Assembly (NCBI GenBank): GCA_026545765.1
Contig: JAIFAC010000195.1
Location: forward strand, 62,001-126,000
DNA length: 64,000 nt
Origin: Plantago major
Lineage: Eukaryota > Streptophyta > Magnoliopsida > Lamiales > Plantaginaceae
Direction: 5' to 3'
Positions 1 through 11,989 of this stretch are shown here, in pieces (position 1 is the first letter of the stretch; each line of letters starts with the position of its first letter). The position numbers and the translations under genes were made by a program. The notes under the pieces were generated by a model. That model was not told the DNA's origin. It worked only from the letters and a program-made list of their open reading frames with translations, and did not search any database.

Positions 1-1514
1 CAATTCAGACGAAGATAATAGAGCCTTCGAGAGTCAAATGGTTGGTGAATTGACAAATAAGGTTTGGTTTGGTGAGTTTATCACCTTCACTTGTTCTTTT
101 TACCGTCTTTTTCTTGTTCTTAAATTGTGTTTTGTTTCCATTTTTTATTATGAACTTACACCTAGAAATGGATATAACGTAATAAGTTTTTTGGAAACAG
201 GAAGTAATTTTTAATAGTTGGTTGAAACACCACCTATTCTATATGGGGAAGTATAGACCTATATTTGGTATATCTAAAGTGAGGGGAATGAAGGAATCTG
301 ATTAGCCCTAAAGAATATGCCATGATGTATTTTGGAATAGTTTAAAATGAGATGAGAAAGTAATAATATTATCTGGTCAGCTATACTGCTATAGAGGGCC
401 AATGCAGCAAGTTAGCTAGCATATCAGAATATTCTTCTGGTATATTATCCAATTCCTGCATTGCTATGTACACTGCAATTATATATTTACCAGAATTGAA
501 GAAGAATGGTAATGCATGTACATTTAATTATCTCAAGCCACACACTTTCCTCGATCCTCTTTCATATGGGAAAATCTGATTAGCTTTTCCAAGATGCAAG
601 TGAGCAAATCTATAGCGCAACTCTTTCTGCAGTGAAGTTTGTCCTAACATGTACGTATGTATTTATGTGTTCTTCTTCTGAAATTATGTCTAACACACTT
701 GTTATCACAGCCAGGCCTGCTAACATGATGAGTTCACCATGTTTTAGTTAGGTAAGTTCCCAGATTTGCTACCTGCTTGTTCTTCTTTTCGTTCATTCTT
801 TCATACCTTTTCAATATACGTCAAGATAGAGAGAGAGAGATATGAAAAACAAAATACTAGGAAGGAGCTTATTTTAGGATAAAATTGTTCGTTATCGAAT
901 TTATGAGCGTTTGCAGAAAATATGAGTTATGAGATGTAACTTGCAGTTTTTCATAAGTTTGCAACATTGAAATAATCTCAACCACCCACAAGAATTTTAT
1001 ACTAATACAGGCTGAACTCAAGCAGCATAAAACGTAACAGAGTCGGAATGGTAATATTGAAGTAATTAATTTATTTAACATTTAATTGGTGTTGTAGTCA
1101 CACAGTATATGCTCAAAATTGAAAAGGCTGCGTTAATTTATCTCGAGTACAAAACTACATATAGTCTCATAATGGATAATGCAATTCACATAATGCACTT
1201 CACATTAAGGTGGGCCAAGGTCTGCATACGCGAAATCTGATTGCATTTGTATGCCTATTGCTGCGCAACTGGCTGACTTGAATGTGAACCGTCTCGTTCC
1301 CTTCATTCTGTACAGTACCTCTCAACCCAGCTGCTATATGTAAAATTGTCTTGAGAAGTAATCGTGTTATGGGAACTCGGTTTATACACCTCATATATAT
1401 ACAACATTGCCACATCACTGGGAGATACCATAGGAAAAAACAAACCTCCCTGTCCACAAAAGAGAATTGAACTGTTGTGAGTGGAATTAGAGAGCGTAAA
1501 GTAAACCAACCAGA
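1..1514. other. downstream flank and probable 3' UTR of the hydrolase gene
   Basis: No convincing coding region is seen. The stretch lies downstream of the minus-strand hydrolase stop codon at 1638, so the part nearest 1500 is probably its 3' UTR and the rest intergenic. Short open stretches on the minus strand between 1200 and 1536 overlap in different frames and have no recognisable domain. Confidence 0.5.
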
Positions 1515-1613
1515 GTATTTCTTTTAGTGTTAGCATTTTGTAGTGCCTGGGAAGATACTTACCTGTATTTCTTTTAGTGTTAGCATTTTGTAGTGCCTGG
1601 GAAGATACTTACC
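1515..1613. repeat. tandem duplication, about 50-bp unit
   Basis: Two nearly identical copies of a roughly 49-base unit lie one after the other, at 1515-1563 and 1565-1613. The unit ends in CTTACC, so on the minus strand each copy begins with GGTAAGTATC, a good match to a 5' splice site. It lies just past the hydrolase stop codon (1638), in the probable 3' UTR. Confidence 0.9.
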
Positions 1614-1637
1614 AGGAGTGGTTCCACGGGTGGTAGC

Positions 1638-4600
1638 CTATGTAAGAGACGGCACTGCAGTTCCTACTCTGACGGGTTTTAGGCTCCTTACAGCTCTTCG
1701 TATGTGTTCAAATCCCAACATGAAGAGGCCGAAAAGGTATAATAGGAAATTATGTAGCTTGTCTATACTGTCAACAATGAAAGACGAACTGAATGCTTTC
1801 CGTAGTGATGTCCTCACAGATTTACTACCTGAAATACAGTTGCATTAAATCGTTAGCAGAATTACACGGTGCTATCTGCTTCAAAAATTATAAAACCTTC
1901 ACAATACCAACGGTTGTTGGCTCAAGTGGTAAGGGACTTGAGTTTTAAGCAAAGTCTCGGGTTCGAGCCTTGTGGATGTAAAAAACACCGTTGGGAGAGC
2001 CGCCCCTTCAAAAAGGGTCCGACGGTACTCGATTGGATTAGTCGCTTGTAGCGAATACCAATGAGAAATCAAAAAAAAAAAACCTTCACAATGTATGGAA
2101 TATTACAAAAAGTGTGAAAAGATGATGTATGCAGGGAAAATCATGAACCACAGTTAAAGAACTCCTTCAACTTCCGCTGGCATCTAGTGTTGTACTTGAA
2201 TACACTAAACACAGTTCATCTCTTGTATCATGAGTATTCACCTTTTCTTGCCCCTCAAAATTTAAGCAACCTCAAAAAATGCATCCTTATATCCCCACTT
2301 AATATACATGCACCTTTCCAAAATCAGGAGAATACAGACTGCTAACTTTACGCGGCAGATAAAAAGGTGAACATTCATAAACAATATAGAGGGAGATAGG
2401 TTGTCTCATGCCCATGCAGATCCCTTGGCGACCAACAAACCACCTCTACAACAACCGAATACAACAACTGCATAACACAGTCGAGCTCGAGGCAACAGAA
2501 ATGACCAAATCATAACCAACCAAACACCAACTGTGCCCCTTGCTACTCCATATAAACCCATCTGGTGTAGCTAACTTGAGACTTCAAAATCCCAGCAGCC
2601 ACACTATAACTGTTATCTTCAATCTCCTCATTAGTGACATGCTAGTTTGCCTGGCTACAAACACAACCCACAGAGCCAACACACAGTCCAAGGATAAACC
2701 ATAACATATCTAACAGAGGCTAGGGGTTTTTGGAGAACTCAGGCAACTGGATGTTTGTAAGAATTATACGTAGGATGAGCTAATATAGAAAACAAATCCA
2801 CTGCCCTTCTCCCATATTACTCTTGAGGTAATACCAATGGTAAAACCATCCACGGGGTGCATGAACAGCTGAGTCCTCCCGTAGAGAGGAACACTCATTT
2901 TGGTCAAAACTTTCTCGTGATCATTTAGACGTTTACAACAACACAAATACTAGCAACCATCAACCAGGTATCTGTACACCTCACTGAATTACAAGCATTC
3001 TAATCTAAACAGGAGTCTGCAGGTACGAGACAAAATTGTAATAAACTCTTCCAGAGAAATTAATAGTTTTGGATTATCTGCTAGCATTTGTCTATAGGTA
3101 TCATAACTTTTGCTCTTGTAAACCATCACAAAAAGAAGCATGGAACACTTGGCAAGTGTGAGTAAGAGCAAAGTGGGCATGTTTTCTGTAGCCGAGCTAC
3201 TCCTGTAATTCTTTGAGAGTCAACAGAAGCATTTTCCAAACCCATCAAGAACAGGCTGACTTTTGGGGATTCGGCTGACAGAGGAAATGAAATGATAATT
3301 TAGTGATTGCTAGGGCAGAGGAAGAAGATGGCACTGGCCCCGCTTCAAGGGTTTGCTTATTGGAGATTTTTTTCATTGTTTCGAACTTTTGGTTGGAACC
3401 TCTAGATAGATATTGTAATACAGGGTTTAGTGGATATCCTAATAATACACACTTCATGACATGTCATTTGCATCCTCGCTTTGTATTCCATGTAAATTAA
3501 CATGTGAAGGTAGAACATCTTGAAGGGTGTCATAAATGAGGCTTGATTGTGTAATGATAAATTCTCTACAGACAAACCAGTAATGCATAAAGAGGAGGAA
3601 ACACCGTACAGTAAAAACTCACCACTACTTCTAATAGACAAATTTGTCCAGTCATATGGGCTTATCATACTTTCTGATGCTTTAATCAACTCAAGAAGAG
3701 CTCCATTGACCTGATATTGAACAAAGAAATTCAAGTAAGCATGAGATATTTAAAGTCATTTCACTAAATTTCTAGGTATATTCAAAACTCAAATGTTGAA
3801 TTCGATTTATTGGGTGTTGCAGATTAAGTAAAATGGTAACCTCTTCAGTTCTCTCATGGCTCACAAGATGTCCACCATTAAGCTCTACCATTCTTGCACA
3901 TGGATATAATTTCTCCGCAAGACGTTTAGCATGGCACAGCTGAGCAATGATATCATGTCTATATTACAGCAAACAACAATCAGTCAATTTGGTGTAAATG
4001 GTTTGGAAAATAACAGGAAACAGAAGGATACTTGTGTGCTAGCGCTACCTGCCATGAATTACTGATACCGGAAATTGACCCGCGCATATGGATTCCAGCT
4101 CTGTTTTTGACATTTTATGGGTCCAACAAGCGTTGATCTGACCATCAAACCCATGATTGGACTGCATACCCGTTGATGATATCCCTTTCACGTATTGCTG
4201 CAATATAATAGGCTATAAGAACAGCATTTTGAAACAGACAGTAATACCAAAAAAATTCATCAAGTCTATGATTAAAACTCAATGTGTAAATTGCATTTCT
4301 GATCACCCACAACATAAAAAGGGAAAAAAAGAAACATAAAAAGGGAAAATTTATGAAACAATTAGAATTTTCAACTGCAAAAGCATAAGGTCAAATTTGC
4401 TATGTCCCTCAAAACCTCAATTCAAAAACCTTATAAATGTGAAGGAGACAAAGCTAATTGACCTTTTTCCTCAAAAGTTATACAAATTCACTGATTCCTT
4501 ACTTGGTATAAAATTGATCTTCTGGTCTTTTCTTCAACATATTCTTCTAGATACTCCTGCACACAGTAGAGAAACCAAATTTATTAGATCTCGAACACCT

Positions 4601-7313
4601 CCGATCTTGCAAAGACTATTAGTGATCAAAATGGACAGAAACTGAAATTTTAAGCCCAAAATATGATATAGTTACAGTAGCTCAGAGTAAACTAAGAAAA
4701 TTTCTTACTAACATGTGAGTAGTGGGTATCTAAATCGACAGCTGCTCTTTGCTCAGGAGTTTTTGCCCTCAGAAAACGGATGGCAATTGATAAAGTTTTA
4801 CGATCAAACTGAAATGGAAACAAAAATGATATGAGTAATGGACTCTCTGTAAGCCATTCAAATTCACCAATTAAGATTAAAGATAGTACAAATTTTAAAA
4901 AAAAAAAAAATCCATATCCCAAACGTTTTCTTCACAGCCCAGTTCTTGCAAATTACATGTGTACCAATTAACTTTGAAACTAATACAAATAAAAAAATTA
5001 AAATTCCAGATCGCAAACGTTTTCTTGACATATCAGTTCTTAAATTAATTCAGCATTGAAGAGATATGTCCCATGTCCAAGGTTTATACAGCACACAAAA
5101 GGTCATCTGCTTTCAGACACATCTACAACCTAAATACGAGCATAGGACCATACTCATTAATCAAGCATAAGACTTGAAAACTAACTCCGTCAACTCTCTA
5201 ACATATGAAGAATGACAATTTGTTCGTGCACCTGCACCACATTCCACAGATCTTTTATGGCTTAATTGGTAATCATGTCGAGGAAGTACATTGGTACACA
5301 TCTACAACATTTTTGTTTCAACTTCCAACATTTCTTGCTTCGGTAAAACTAAGATCACACATAATTTAGGGTGTGCAGGAGGAATGAATTTAGATTGCAG
5401 GATAAACCTGCTAGCAGTCTCATGCATATGGCTCACAAAGTTATTCCAAGTTCAGAAATTCATTATGCAAAAACCTAACTGCAGATGAACACCAAAAATT
5501 GTTTGTAAATTCTCTTAATACAGTGAAACTGCTACTTTTCATGCTGATAATATTACACTATTCTACTATTTCACACTTGACATACCGCTTTTGGTTTCTT
5601 GTCTATTCTTTCAATGCACCAATTTCATCTATATACCAGAAATCCATAGAAACTGTATTCAAAAGGCAAAGTTAAAGAGAATGCATAGCACAAGATATTT
5701 CATAAGCATTTAGGTGATACAATGCAAGAGAACCTCAAAGGGAAATATGACAAAGCTATGCAGTCTATTTTTACATATCAACCTCATTAAGCTTACCAAA
5801 CATGCACGAACTACAATTTTTAGCCACATTGTTCTGAATACTTTATATTTGTATGGAATATGCAGCACATAAATTCCATCACACACAAATTATCCAAAAT
5901 TAGAAAAGGTTCATCAGACATGCACTGGTGCCGGATTGATCCTCAGTAGGTTGCAACTATCACTGATTATTTACATTATGGCTCCAACAAGGAACCTTAC
6001 CTTTGGTATGCATTCATAGCCTCCACCAGTGACATTGAGTAATGCCAAAGATAAAACTCTGTCAGGTACCATGGCAGCCAATTTGCAAGAAATCATAGCT
6101 CCTGTATTACAAAAGTCAATCTAGTAAATTACAGAGAAAACTTGAACCAGAAGTATAAACACATCACTGATGATTAAGTTTTATGTGAACATATCTAAGT
6201 AACCGTACATAATATATGGAGCACACTGCATAAACCCCAAGATGAGCATCATGAAAGGCTACAAAGATTATACTCCCTATATCCCGCTCGATTGATTACA
6301 TTTGCTATTTTGCTTTTGGGTAGTATTGCATGTATGTGGTTGTGGGACCCATAATAAAGTAATAGTAACATGCTGCTAAAAGAGGCAACGTAAACTAATG
6401 ATTGTGTCGGACAAAAAGGAAAAACGTAAACAATTAATTAGGAGGACAGAGTATAAACAACCTAATCTCCGATAACGGGATAAGCATTCGACCTTTAAGA
6501 AGATCAGTTTCACACTCATATTAGTAAATTGCAAATGTTCACAACATGGGCCCAAGGCATGTCTTTAAATATGATCAACATATGAAGAACAGTAACATAT
6601 AGTAGTAGTATATAGTTAATAGATGAAGTGGTCAATAAAGCCAACTCAAAAAGAAAAAAAAAATTCAAAGTCAAAAAACTGACCCATTGAATGGCCAAAG
6701 ACATGAGCCTTTTCCCAACCCAAGTGATCCATGAGAGCTATTGCATCTTTTGCCATAATCTTGGTCCTGTAGTAGAATGAATTAACAAAACATAAATCAC
6801 TTATTATTAAATTGACTTGTTAAAAAATGAATCTTTCCACAAATTTGCGAGGAAATAACCAAATCAAAAGCGAAAACAAAATTGAGTATGAATGAGAAAG
6901 TAAATTACTAACGTGTATTGGGATTTAGTGGTGGGAATTGAGCTCTGACCCATTCCACGATTATCGAAGGCGCAAACTTGGGCGAAACCCGGCCCACCGG
7001 CGACGACATCTTCCACCGATGATTCGTCGTCGTTGGGAATCGTGGTTCCGGCGAGGCACTTTATCTGTGGGTTCCACGATTCGTGGGTTCCAGCCAATCC
7101 TAAATAAATAATTGAATCAATCAAATTAAGCATCGAAATTGGGAAATTGGGAAAAAGGATAGGAGAAGAATGCAGGGCAGTACCGATTATCAATAGAACT
7201 TTGGTGGTTCCATGGCCGTAGGTTCTGTAGAATATTTTGATTGGTGCCTGATCATCTCCTCCTCCTTGTTCTTCCCTGTTCTTCGGGTAGCTGGTCACGT
7301 TACAGAACGGCAT
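1638..7313 (-). CDS. alpha/beta hydrolase superfamily protein, ten exons
   Basis: The exons on the minus strand are 7184-7313, 6913-7099, 6684-6766, 6001-6101, 4713-4808, 4503-4556, 4049-4197, 3841-3958, 3623-3710 and 1638-1828. All introns are GT-AG and all phases agree, giving 1197 nt and 398 aa. The nucleophile elbow GHSMG lies at about residues 130-134 (Ser132, codons split across exons 3 and 4). The likely acid is Asp269 in IHGRHD and the likely base is His297 in GGHLVSHE. A hydrophobic segment at about 363-376, followed by a basic tail, suggests a C-terminal membrane anchor. The protein resembles a conserved plant family of about 396 aa (Arabidopsis At5g53050, from memory). Its substrate is unknown. 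The start is the first ATG after a CT-rich leader. Intron 9 (1829-3622) carries a SINE and intron 3 a MITE. No frame break is seen, so the gene looks functional. Confidence 0.93.
1906..2078 (+). mobile_element. tRNA-derived SINE in intron 9 of the hydrolase gene
   Basis: The head looks like a tRNA. A box A (TGGCTCAAGTGG) lies at 1918-1929 and a box B (GGTTCGAGCC) at 1960-1969, the spacing of an internal RNA polymerase III promoter. A tRNA-unrelated body follows and the element ends in a poly(A) tract near 2071-2080. A perfect 14-bp direct repeat, AAAACCTTCACAAT, flanks it at 1892-1905 and 2079-2092, which marks target-primed insertion. It lies antisense to the host gene. Confidence 0.92.
2093..3622. 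other. remainder of hydrolase intron 9
   Basis: Non-coding intron sequence between exon 9 and exon 10. No transposon ends or coding exons are supported apart from the SINE at its 1.9-kb end. A phase-compatible but apparently false exon at 3245-3399 is discussed under rejected items. Confidence 0.7.
6273..6451. mobile_element. Stowaway-like MITE in hydrolase intron 3
   Basis: This 179-bp element starts CTCCCTATATCCC and ends in an imperfect inverted copy (GGAGGACAGAG). It is flanked by TA on both sides (6271-6272 and 6452-6453), as expected for Tc1/mariner-derived Stowaway MITEs. It has no coding capacity and lies inside the intron between exons 3 and 4. Confidence 0.8.
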
Positions 7314-7450
7314 TCTTTGATTGATTGATTGTAGAGAGAGAAAGTGATTTGATGAGATGAATTACAATTTACAGGTGTGGTGTGACTGAATTGTTGTTTG
7401 TTGGTGTTTGCAATGTGATGTTTGTGTTGACACAACACAATTTCAAACAT
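7314..7450 (-). promoter_or_regulatory. 5' leader and proximal promoter of the hydrolase gene
   Basis: The minus strand upstream of the ATG is rich in CT and AATC runs (TCTCTCTCTAC, CAATCAATCAATC), typical of a plant 5' UTR. No clear TATA box is seen within 100 bases, so the transcription start cannot be placed. Confidence 0.4.
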
Positions 7451-8555
7451 TCATAATAATAATTTCAAGGAAATTCTAGTAATAAGAATTTGGTTATGTA
7501 TTTATATGCATGCCACGAATTGTAAATTTTATAATGATGCAGAAAAATAGTAGTATTTTTCCTTGTCTCTACCATCTTCTGGGACAGATTATTTGGTCCA
7601 AATAGGCAACGGATTAACATTTGTTAGGGAATCACCTTATTACAAGCTCAAATCCTATTACAAATAGTATACAAAATTAGCTTTAAAATCATTTAAATAA
7701 GAGGAGTAATTAATTAAATTTTCAATTAGTTAAATTTCATCAATTTATTTTATCATTCCATTTAACCATGTATATATCTACGTAAATAGTTTTTAAATAA
7801 AATATGTTGGGATTCAATCAATTACTTTATCAATCTCGAGTTTCAGCCACTTATCAGTCACTTATAATAATAACTAATTACAAGGCCAACAAGTAATATG
7901 ATTTATATTATATGATGTGTGAATGGGTTTGGACGTGAAAGTTACACATAAAACTCTCGAGAATTTATATTGCATGTATTAAATCCCTAAATAACTTATT
8001 CAATTAGCATTCTTTTATATAAGATTTGGGGATCGGTTTCTCCCACTCCTACATTATAAGATAACTTAATAAATAAGTTACACCATGTACCACCCTTTTA
8101 AAAAAATCATTTTAAATTAAACATCAATTAATTTGTTAGTACTTACCAGTAATCTTATACTGAATGTTTGGAAGTGGATTTGAAAACTGGATTTTAGCAG
8201 AGTTATGAAAAAAACGGAGATTATGAATAGTAACTGGATTTTAACAAAGTTTTAAAAATTGATGTTTGGCAGTGGATTATAATTTTAGTATGGTTGAATA
8301 GGGTATTTGAAATAAGTTATGTAAGAGTGTGTAAGAATGAAATGATTTGTATTACCATTGGATAAATTAATATTTAATAGAATGATTGTTTATGGTAGTT
8401 AAAATATTTGACGGGATGTATTGTGGATTTTGTTAGAAAAATATGTTAAGTGTATTTGAGAAGTAAAATGTGTTTTGATATTATTGGCTTTGTTAATGTG
8501 AACTTTATTAAATACAGTATTTGAAAGTAATCTCATTGTTTTTATTTTACAAGTA
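7451..8555. other. AT-rich intergenic DNA
   Basis: No gene is seen. The stretch contains the left copy (about 7876-7936) of an imperfect direct repeat of some 60 bases whose other copy is at about 9434-9498. It also contains, near 8165, a TGTTTGGAAGTGGATTTT motif that recurs inverted near 9400-9427. Confidence 0.6.
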
Positions 8556-8771
8556 CTCCATATGTCCCATAAAACTTCATATATTTATCACTTTTAGCCG
8601 TTCTACAAAACTTCATATATTACTTAAAATGGAAGCTACCCAACACCTAACATATAATAAAAAATGTTACACATACACTTTATTACACATTTTCCAACAA
8701 AAGTACACTTTTTCCTCACAAAATTATGTGTCAATGTATGAACTATGAAGTTATCCGGGGGACGTAAGGAG
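8556..8771. mobile_element. TA-flanked Stowaway-like MITE, family A copy 1
   Basis: A 216-bp element begins CTCCATATGTCCC and ends with GGGGGACGTAAGGAG. The ends form an imperfect inverted repeat of about 28 bases that includes AACTTCATA, and both are flanked by TA. The internal sequence matches the next element. Confidence 0.75.
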
Positions 8772-8966
8772 TAATTAATTTGTAACGCCGAAAAGTTTTA
8801 AATAATTTTGAAGAAAGATCAAAGGGATTGGTAAGATTACTCATACTAACAAGGTGCATTTTTATTTTTAAGGATCAATTCATAAGAACTCCATAGTTAA
8901 ACAGTCCATGAATAACTGAAAGGGTCGGACCTTGACCCGCATGGAAACGACTTTACATAATTAGTA

Positions 8967-9212
8967 CTCCTTATGTTCCACATAATTTCATATATTGTTA
9001 TTTTTAACTGTCCCACATTACTTTATACATTACTAAAAAAATACGCTACCCAATAACTAACACATATTAAACATCTCAACTTTACATATAAATTACATAT
9101 TTTATCACTAATACATTTTTTCCTACATTTTTAATCTTTTACAATTACTTTAAATTTTCACATAAAAATACACATCAACCCTGCTGTATAATTTTCTTCG
9201 AGACATAGGGAG
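8967..9212. mobile_element. TA-flanked Stowaway-like MITE, family A copy 2
   Basis: A 246-bp element begins CTCCTTATGTTCC and ends GACATAGGGAG, flanked by TA. The interior (tracts such as GCTACCCAATAACTAACAC) matches family A copy 1, in the same orientation. It is non-coding. Confidence 0.75.
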
Positions 9213-9658
9213 TACTAATACTGCAACAACAAATCAAAAGTTGCAAAGGTACATTCACAATGATGATAATGAGAGACATCTCAACAGCTAGAGAGAGGGA
9301 AAAGGTTGGAATTGAGTAAAAAAACTCAATTTACATGCAACTCCTATAAAATAGACCAACAAAACCAAATTTTCTCAAACTCAATTTTAGAAGAGTGGAC
9401 TCTTCTAAAATCCACTACCAAACAGACGGATAGCGATTACAAGGCCAAACAACATGAACAACATGATTAAATTATATGAGGTGTGAATGGGTTTGAGGCG
9501 GAAGTGCTGACCGCGTGGCAGGTGGTGAGTTGTTGAACTTAACCGATGGTCGGCTTTCAATTGAAAATTAAGTCGTCACCTATTTATCCTTTATTCTATC
9601 ACCAGTAGATAGAGTACTACTTTTTTATTCTTTTAGTATGTTTTTGCATAACAATGAG

Positions 9659-10209
9659 TAGTGGTGTAAATGAACTGAACATTCTTGAAAAGCTTCGAAA
9701 AGTTTCATCAACGCTCGATCAGATTTCAGCTGATCGAATCGAATAGCAAACACGTTTCATAGATATAACGACCTAACACAAACATATTTATTATTATTCA
9801 ATAGTTCACGAACGGTTCGCGAATAAATTAAATATAAAATATAATTATATTATATATTAATATTATATAACTATTAGTAATTATATTTATATAATTATAA
9901 ATAATTATGCAATACATAATAGGTGAAACACAATATTTATAAAATATTATTGTGAATTTTTTTGTTATGTACCGGTTTTAGGACATTTTAATTAGAAGTT
10001 TTTTATTTTTATTGTATTATATTTGATTTTATGTTTTTGACGAATCGAACAATCAAACGTTAACGAACGAACACAAACCTTTTGAAATGTTATTGAACCG
10101 AATACGAACAAAAGGTTGTGATGTTCGTCGAACACGAACATGAACCGAACATATAGCTTATCGAACGAACGTCCATTGTTCGGTACATTTGGTTCGAAAT
10201 ACACCCCTA
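9659..10209. mobile_element. hAT-type MITE with near-perfect 8-bp target duplication
   Basis: The terminal inverted repeats are TAGTGGTGTAAATGAAC at the left and TAGGGGTGTATTTCGAAC at the right, read inward. The flanks ACAATGAG (9651-9658) and ATAATGAG (10210-10217) differ by one base, consistent with an 8-bp hAT duplication. The interior is AT-rich, with GAACGAAC-type repeats near both ends and no coding potential. Confidence 0.75.
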
Positions 10210-10284
10210 ATAATGAGGATTTTCATATTATCATTCATCAAATCCATTTATTTATATTTTAACTTTATGCATGTAGTATTATTT

Positions 10285-10441
10285 TTTACCGCATGACAAA
10301 ACCTTATACATTATTAAATTATTAAAAAAAGTAAGCTACCTAACACGCAACACATAATAAATAATCACAGTTTTACACACAAATTATACGTTCACCATAA
10401 AAAATAGAAACTTTTCCACCTTTTTTATATATTACCATCAT
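10285..10441. mobile_element. left part of a family A MITE, cut by the large inverted-repeat element
   Basis: The sequence matches the interior of family A MITEs (CTTATACATTATTAAATT, then a GCTACCTAACACGCAACAC tract). It stops abruptly at the start of the large element at 10442. The missing right part, including a CAACTTTAATGTATGAAGTT stretch, resumes at about 30932. Confidence 0.55.
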
Positions 10442-10801
10442 GGGATTTTCTACATTGAGATAGTAGTCGTACAATATTAAAATGAGATAGTAGTCGTACA
10501 ATAAAGTGTTTGTCAAGAGTACCCTTTATTTATTTTTTTATAATTATATCTTAAAAATATACAAATTTATATGTAATGTCATTATATACTTTCATTAAAC
10601 ATAAAATTCATTTATACATTTTATTTGCAGCCCCCGGAGGAGCACCCACGACTGCCCCTGACCTCCGGCGGCCGACAAAGCTGATAATGTTTTACTTTTA
10701 CTTTGCACAGATGGTGATTTTGGAATTACAATCTACACAACCAAGTAAAAATACAAACATATTGAAGATCCCATTCAAGATTTGTGCCATCATCAATTAC
10801 A

Positions 10802-10809
10802 CTTGAATG
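10802..10809. repeat. left hAT target-site duplication
   Basis: CTTGAATG at 10802-10809 recurs exactly at 27796-27803, immediately outside the CAGGGGC ends of the hAT element. Confidence 0.9.
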
Positions 10810-11719
10810 CAGGGGCAAGCCCATTCAGGTGCAAGGGGCCTCAATTGAGGCCACTGAAATTCCGACGCAAAATTACTAAAATACCCCTGGTATTAATATA
10901 TTTAATAAAATACCATTTTGTATACACAGCATTTCACGAAACTTAATGGGAAAATGAAATCTTCCCAATATATAAAGAAGACGGAACTGTAATATCTAAG
11001 CTATATATAATTCCACAACTGCAGAATCGGAAAATCAGAATCTCTTCGAGACTTCGACTTCATCAACTTCAATCAACAAGAATTCAAGAATCACCTGCAT
11101 AATTGGTAAGAAATCCTAAATTTTGATTCTCCAATCTCTACATAATTGGAAAATAGAGAAACCCCTAAAATTGAATTGACATTATGCTTACCTCCATATT
11201 CTGATCTCCAATAAGCTTCGATCTACACTGGAGTCTGGATAATCGATCGGAATCAATTAATTCGCCCCTGTTTGTGATGTCGAGTTTCTCTTCCGTGTTG
11301 GATTGTTATAATAAACATGGGAAAGAAAGAATGAAACCAAAAGGAGCGAAGATCAGAATCCTAGTAGAATGGAAGAAAAGTCAAGGACTTGTGAGAATGG
11401 AGGAGAGCAAGTAGTGAAAGAGAGATGTACTGATGTGTGTACTGATGTGTGTGTGAACTGTGGCCTATACTATCTATTTTTGCATTCTACTTTTCACTTT
11501 ATATTTATATAATTAATGGCCTATATTTAATATTTAGTAGAACACCACTTAGACTTTGACCTCTAGTTTTGTTTATTCCCTCTATAGTTATAGATTACGT
11601 GACTACATAAAAGCATATTATTTGTATAATCCTCATATGTCTAATTTTGCATATATCGATAAATTCATAAGTGGATATTACATCGTTGATTAATTTTAAT
11701 ATTTTTGTATTTTATAGAT
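10810..11719 (+). other. hAT 5' region with probable 5' UTR intron
   Basis: This is untranslated sequence between the left terminal repeat and the transposase ATG. A donor-like site (AATTGGTAAG, near 11103) and an acceptor-like site (TTTTATAG, ending at 11718) suggest a 5' UTR intron that ends two bases before the start codon. No other gene is seen. Confidence 0.5.
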
Positions 11720-11984
11720 ATGGAGAAGTAATACAAAAAAGTCGATAAAAATACGCATTTGGCTGGTGTGAGTTCTCAAAGGAGTGTACAAGTTGAATTG
11801 CCTACGACAGAAACTGAACCTGATTTGCCCGAGATTAATTCAGAGGAGCTGGAGATATTATATGATGATTCTGGTTTTCCAATACTTCCATCTGATCTAG
11901 GAAAACGACCTCCAATTACTGCTTATCCTCCTTCCATCCGTGAACAGGTTCGTAGAAAATATTATTCTGAAGGTCCGTGCCAAC
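11720..11984 (+). pseudogene. hAT transposase, N-terminal part
   Basis: The frame starts ATG at 11720, but its fourth codon is TAA (11729-11731). The frame then runs open through a typical acidic N-terminus to the conserved GPCQPK motif that opens the TTF-type zinc-finger domain. The retrotransposon insertion interrupts it there. The duplicated CTAAG ends this half, and the frame resumes at 25545 without loss of phase. The product would bind transposon ends. The early stop and the 13.5-kb insertion make it non-functional. Confidence 0.85.
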
Positions 11985-11989
11985 CTAAG
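11985..11989. repeat. left target duplication of the Tat retrotransposon
   Basis: CTAAG at 11985-11989 recurs exactly at 25540-25544, directly outside the TG and CA ends of the LTRs. Confidence 0.92.

Larger units (their letters stand above)
7876..9498. repeat. imperfect 60-base direct repeat bracketing a MITE-rich segment
   Basis: Positions 7876-7936 and 9434-9498 share the order ATTACAAGGCCAA, then an AT-rich spacer, then TGTGAATGGGTTTG. Between them lie two related MITEs and an inverted pair built on TTTGG(A/T)AGTGGATTTT (about 8165 and 9400-9427). The pattern suggests either an old element with decayed ends or a duplicated flank. Confidence 0.5.

Noticed and set aside
1618..1848. Plus-strand ORF of 76 codons
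   Set aside because: It is the complement of hydrolase exon 10 and has no recognisable domain.
1911..1985. Possible functional tRNA gene
   Set aside because: Both pol III boxes are present, but the tRNA arms do not fold cleanly, a poly(A) tail follows and target duplications flank it, so it is a SINE head.
2547..2645. Minus-strand open stretch with a coding-like composition
   Set aside because: It lies inside hydrolase intron 9, has no partner exon and was not recognised.
3245..3399. Phase-compatible terminal exon for the hydrolase gene (50 codons after an acceptor at 3400)
   Set aside because: It splices in frame from exon 9, but the downstream exon at 1638-1828 is also in phase and restores the conserved C-terminus with a membrane segment and a KPVRVG motif, giving the expected length. 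The 3245 exon would lack these.
10631..10726. Two-exon continuation of the 27834-27953 ORF across a 21-base intron
   Set aside because: A 21-base intron is too short for plant splicing, and the joined frame has no recognised homologue.
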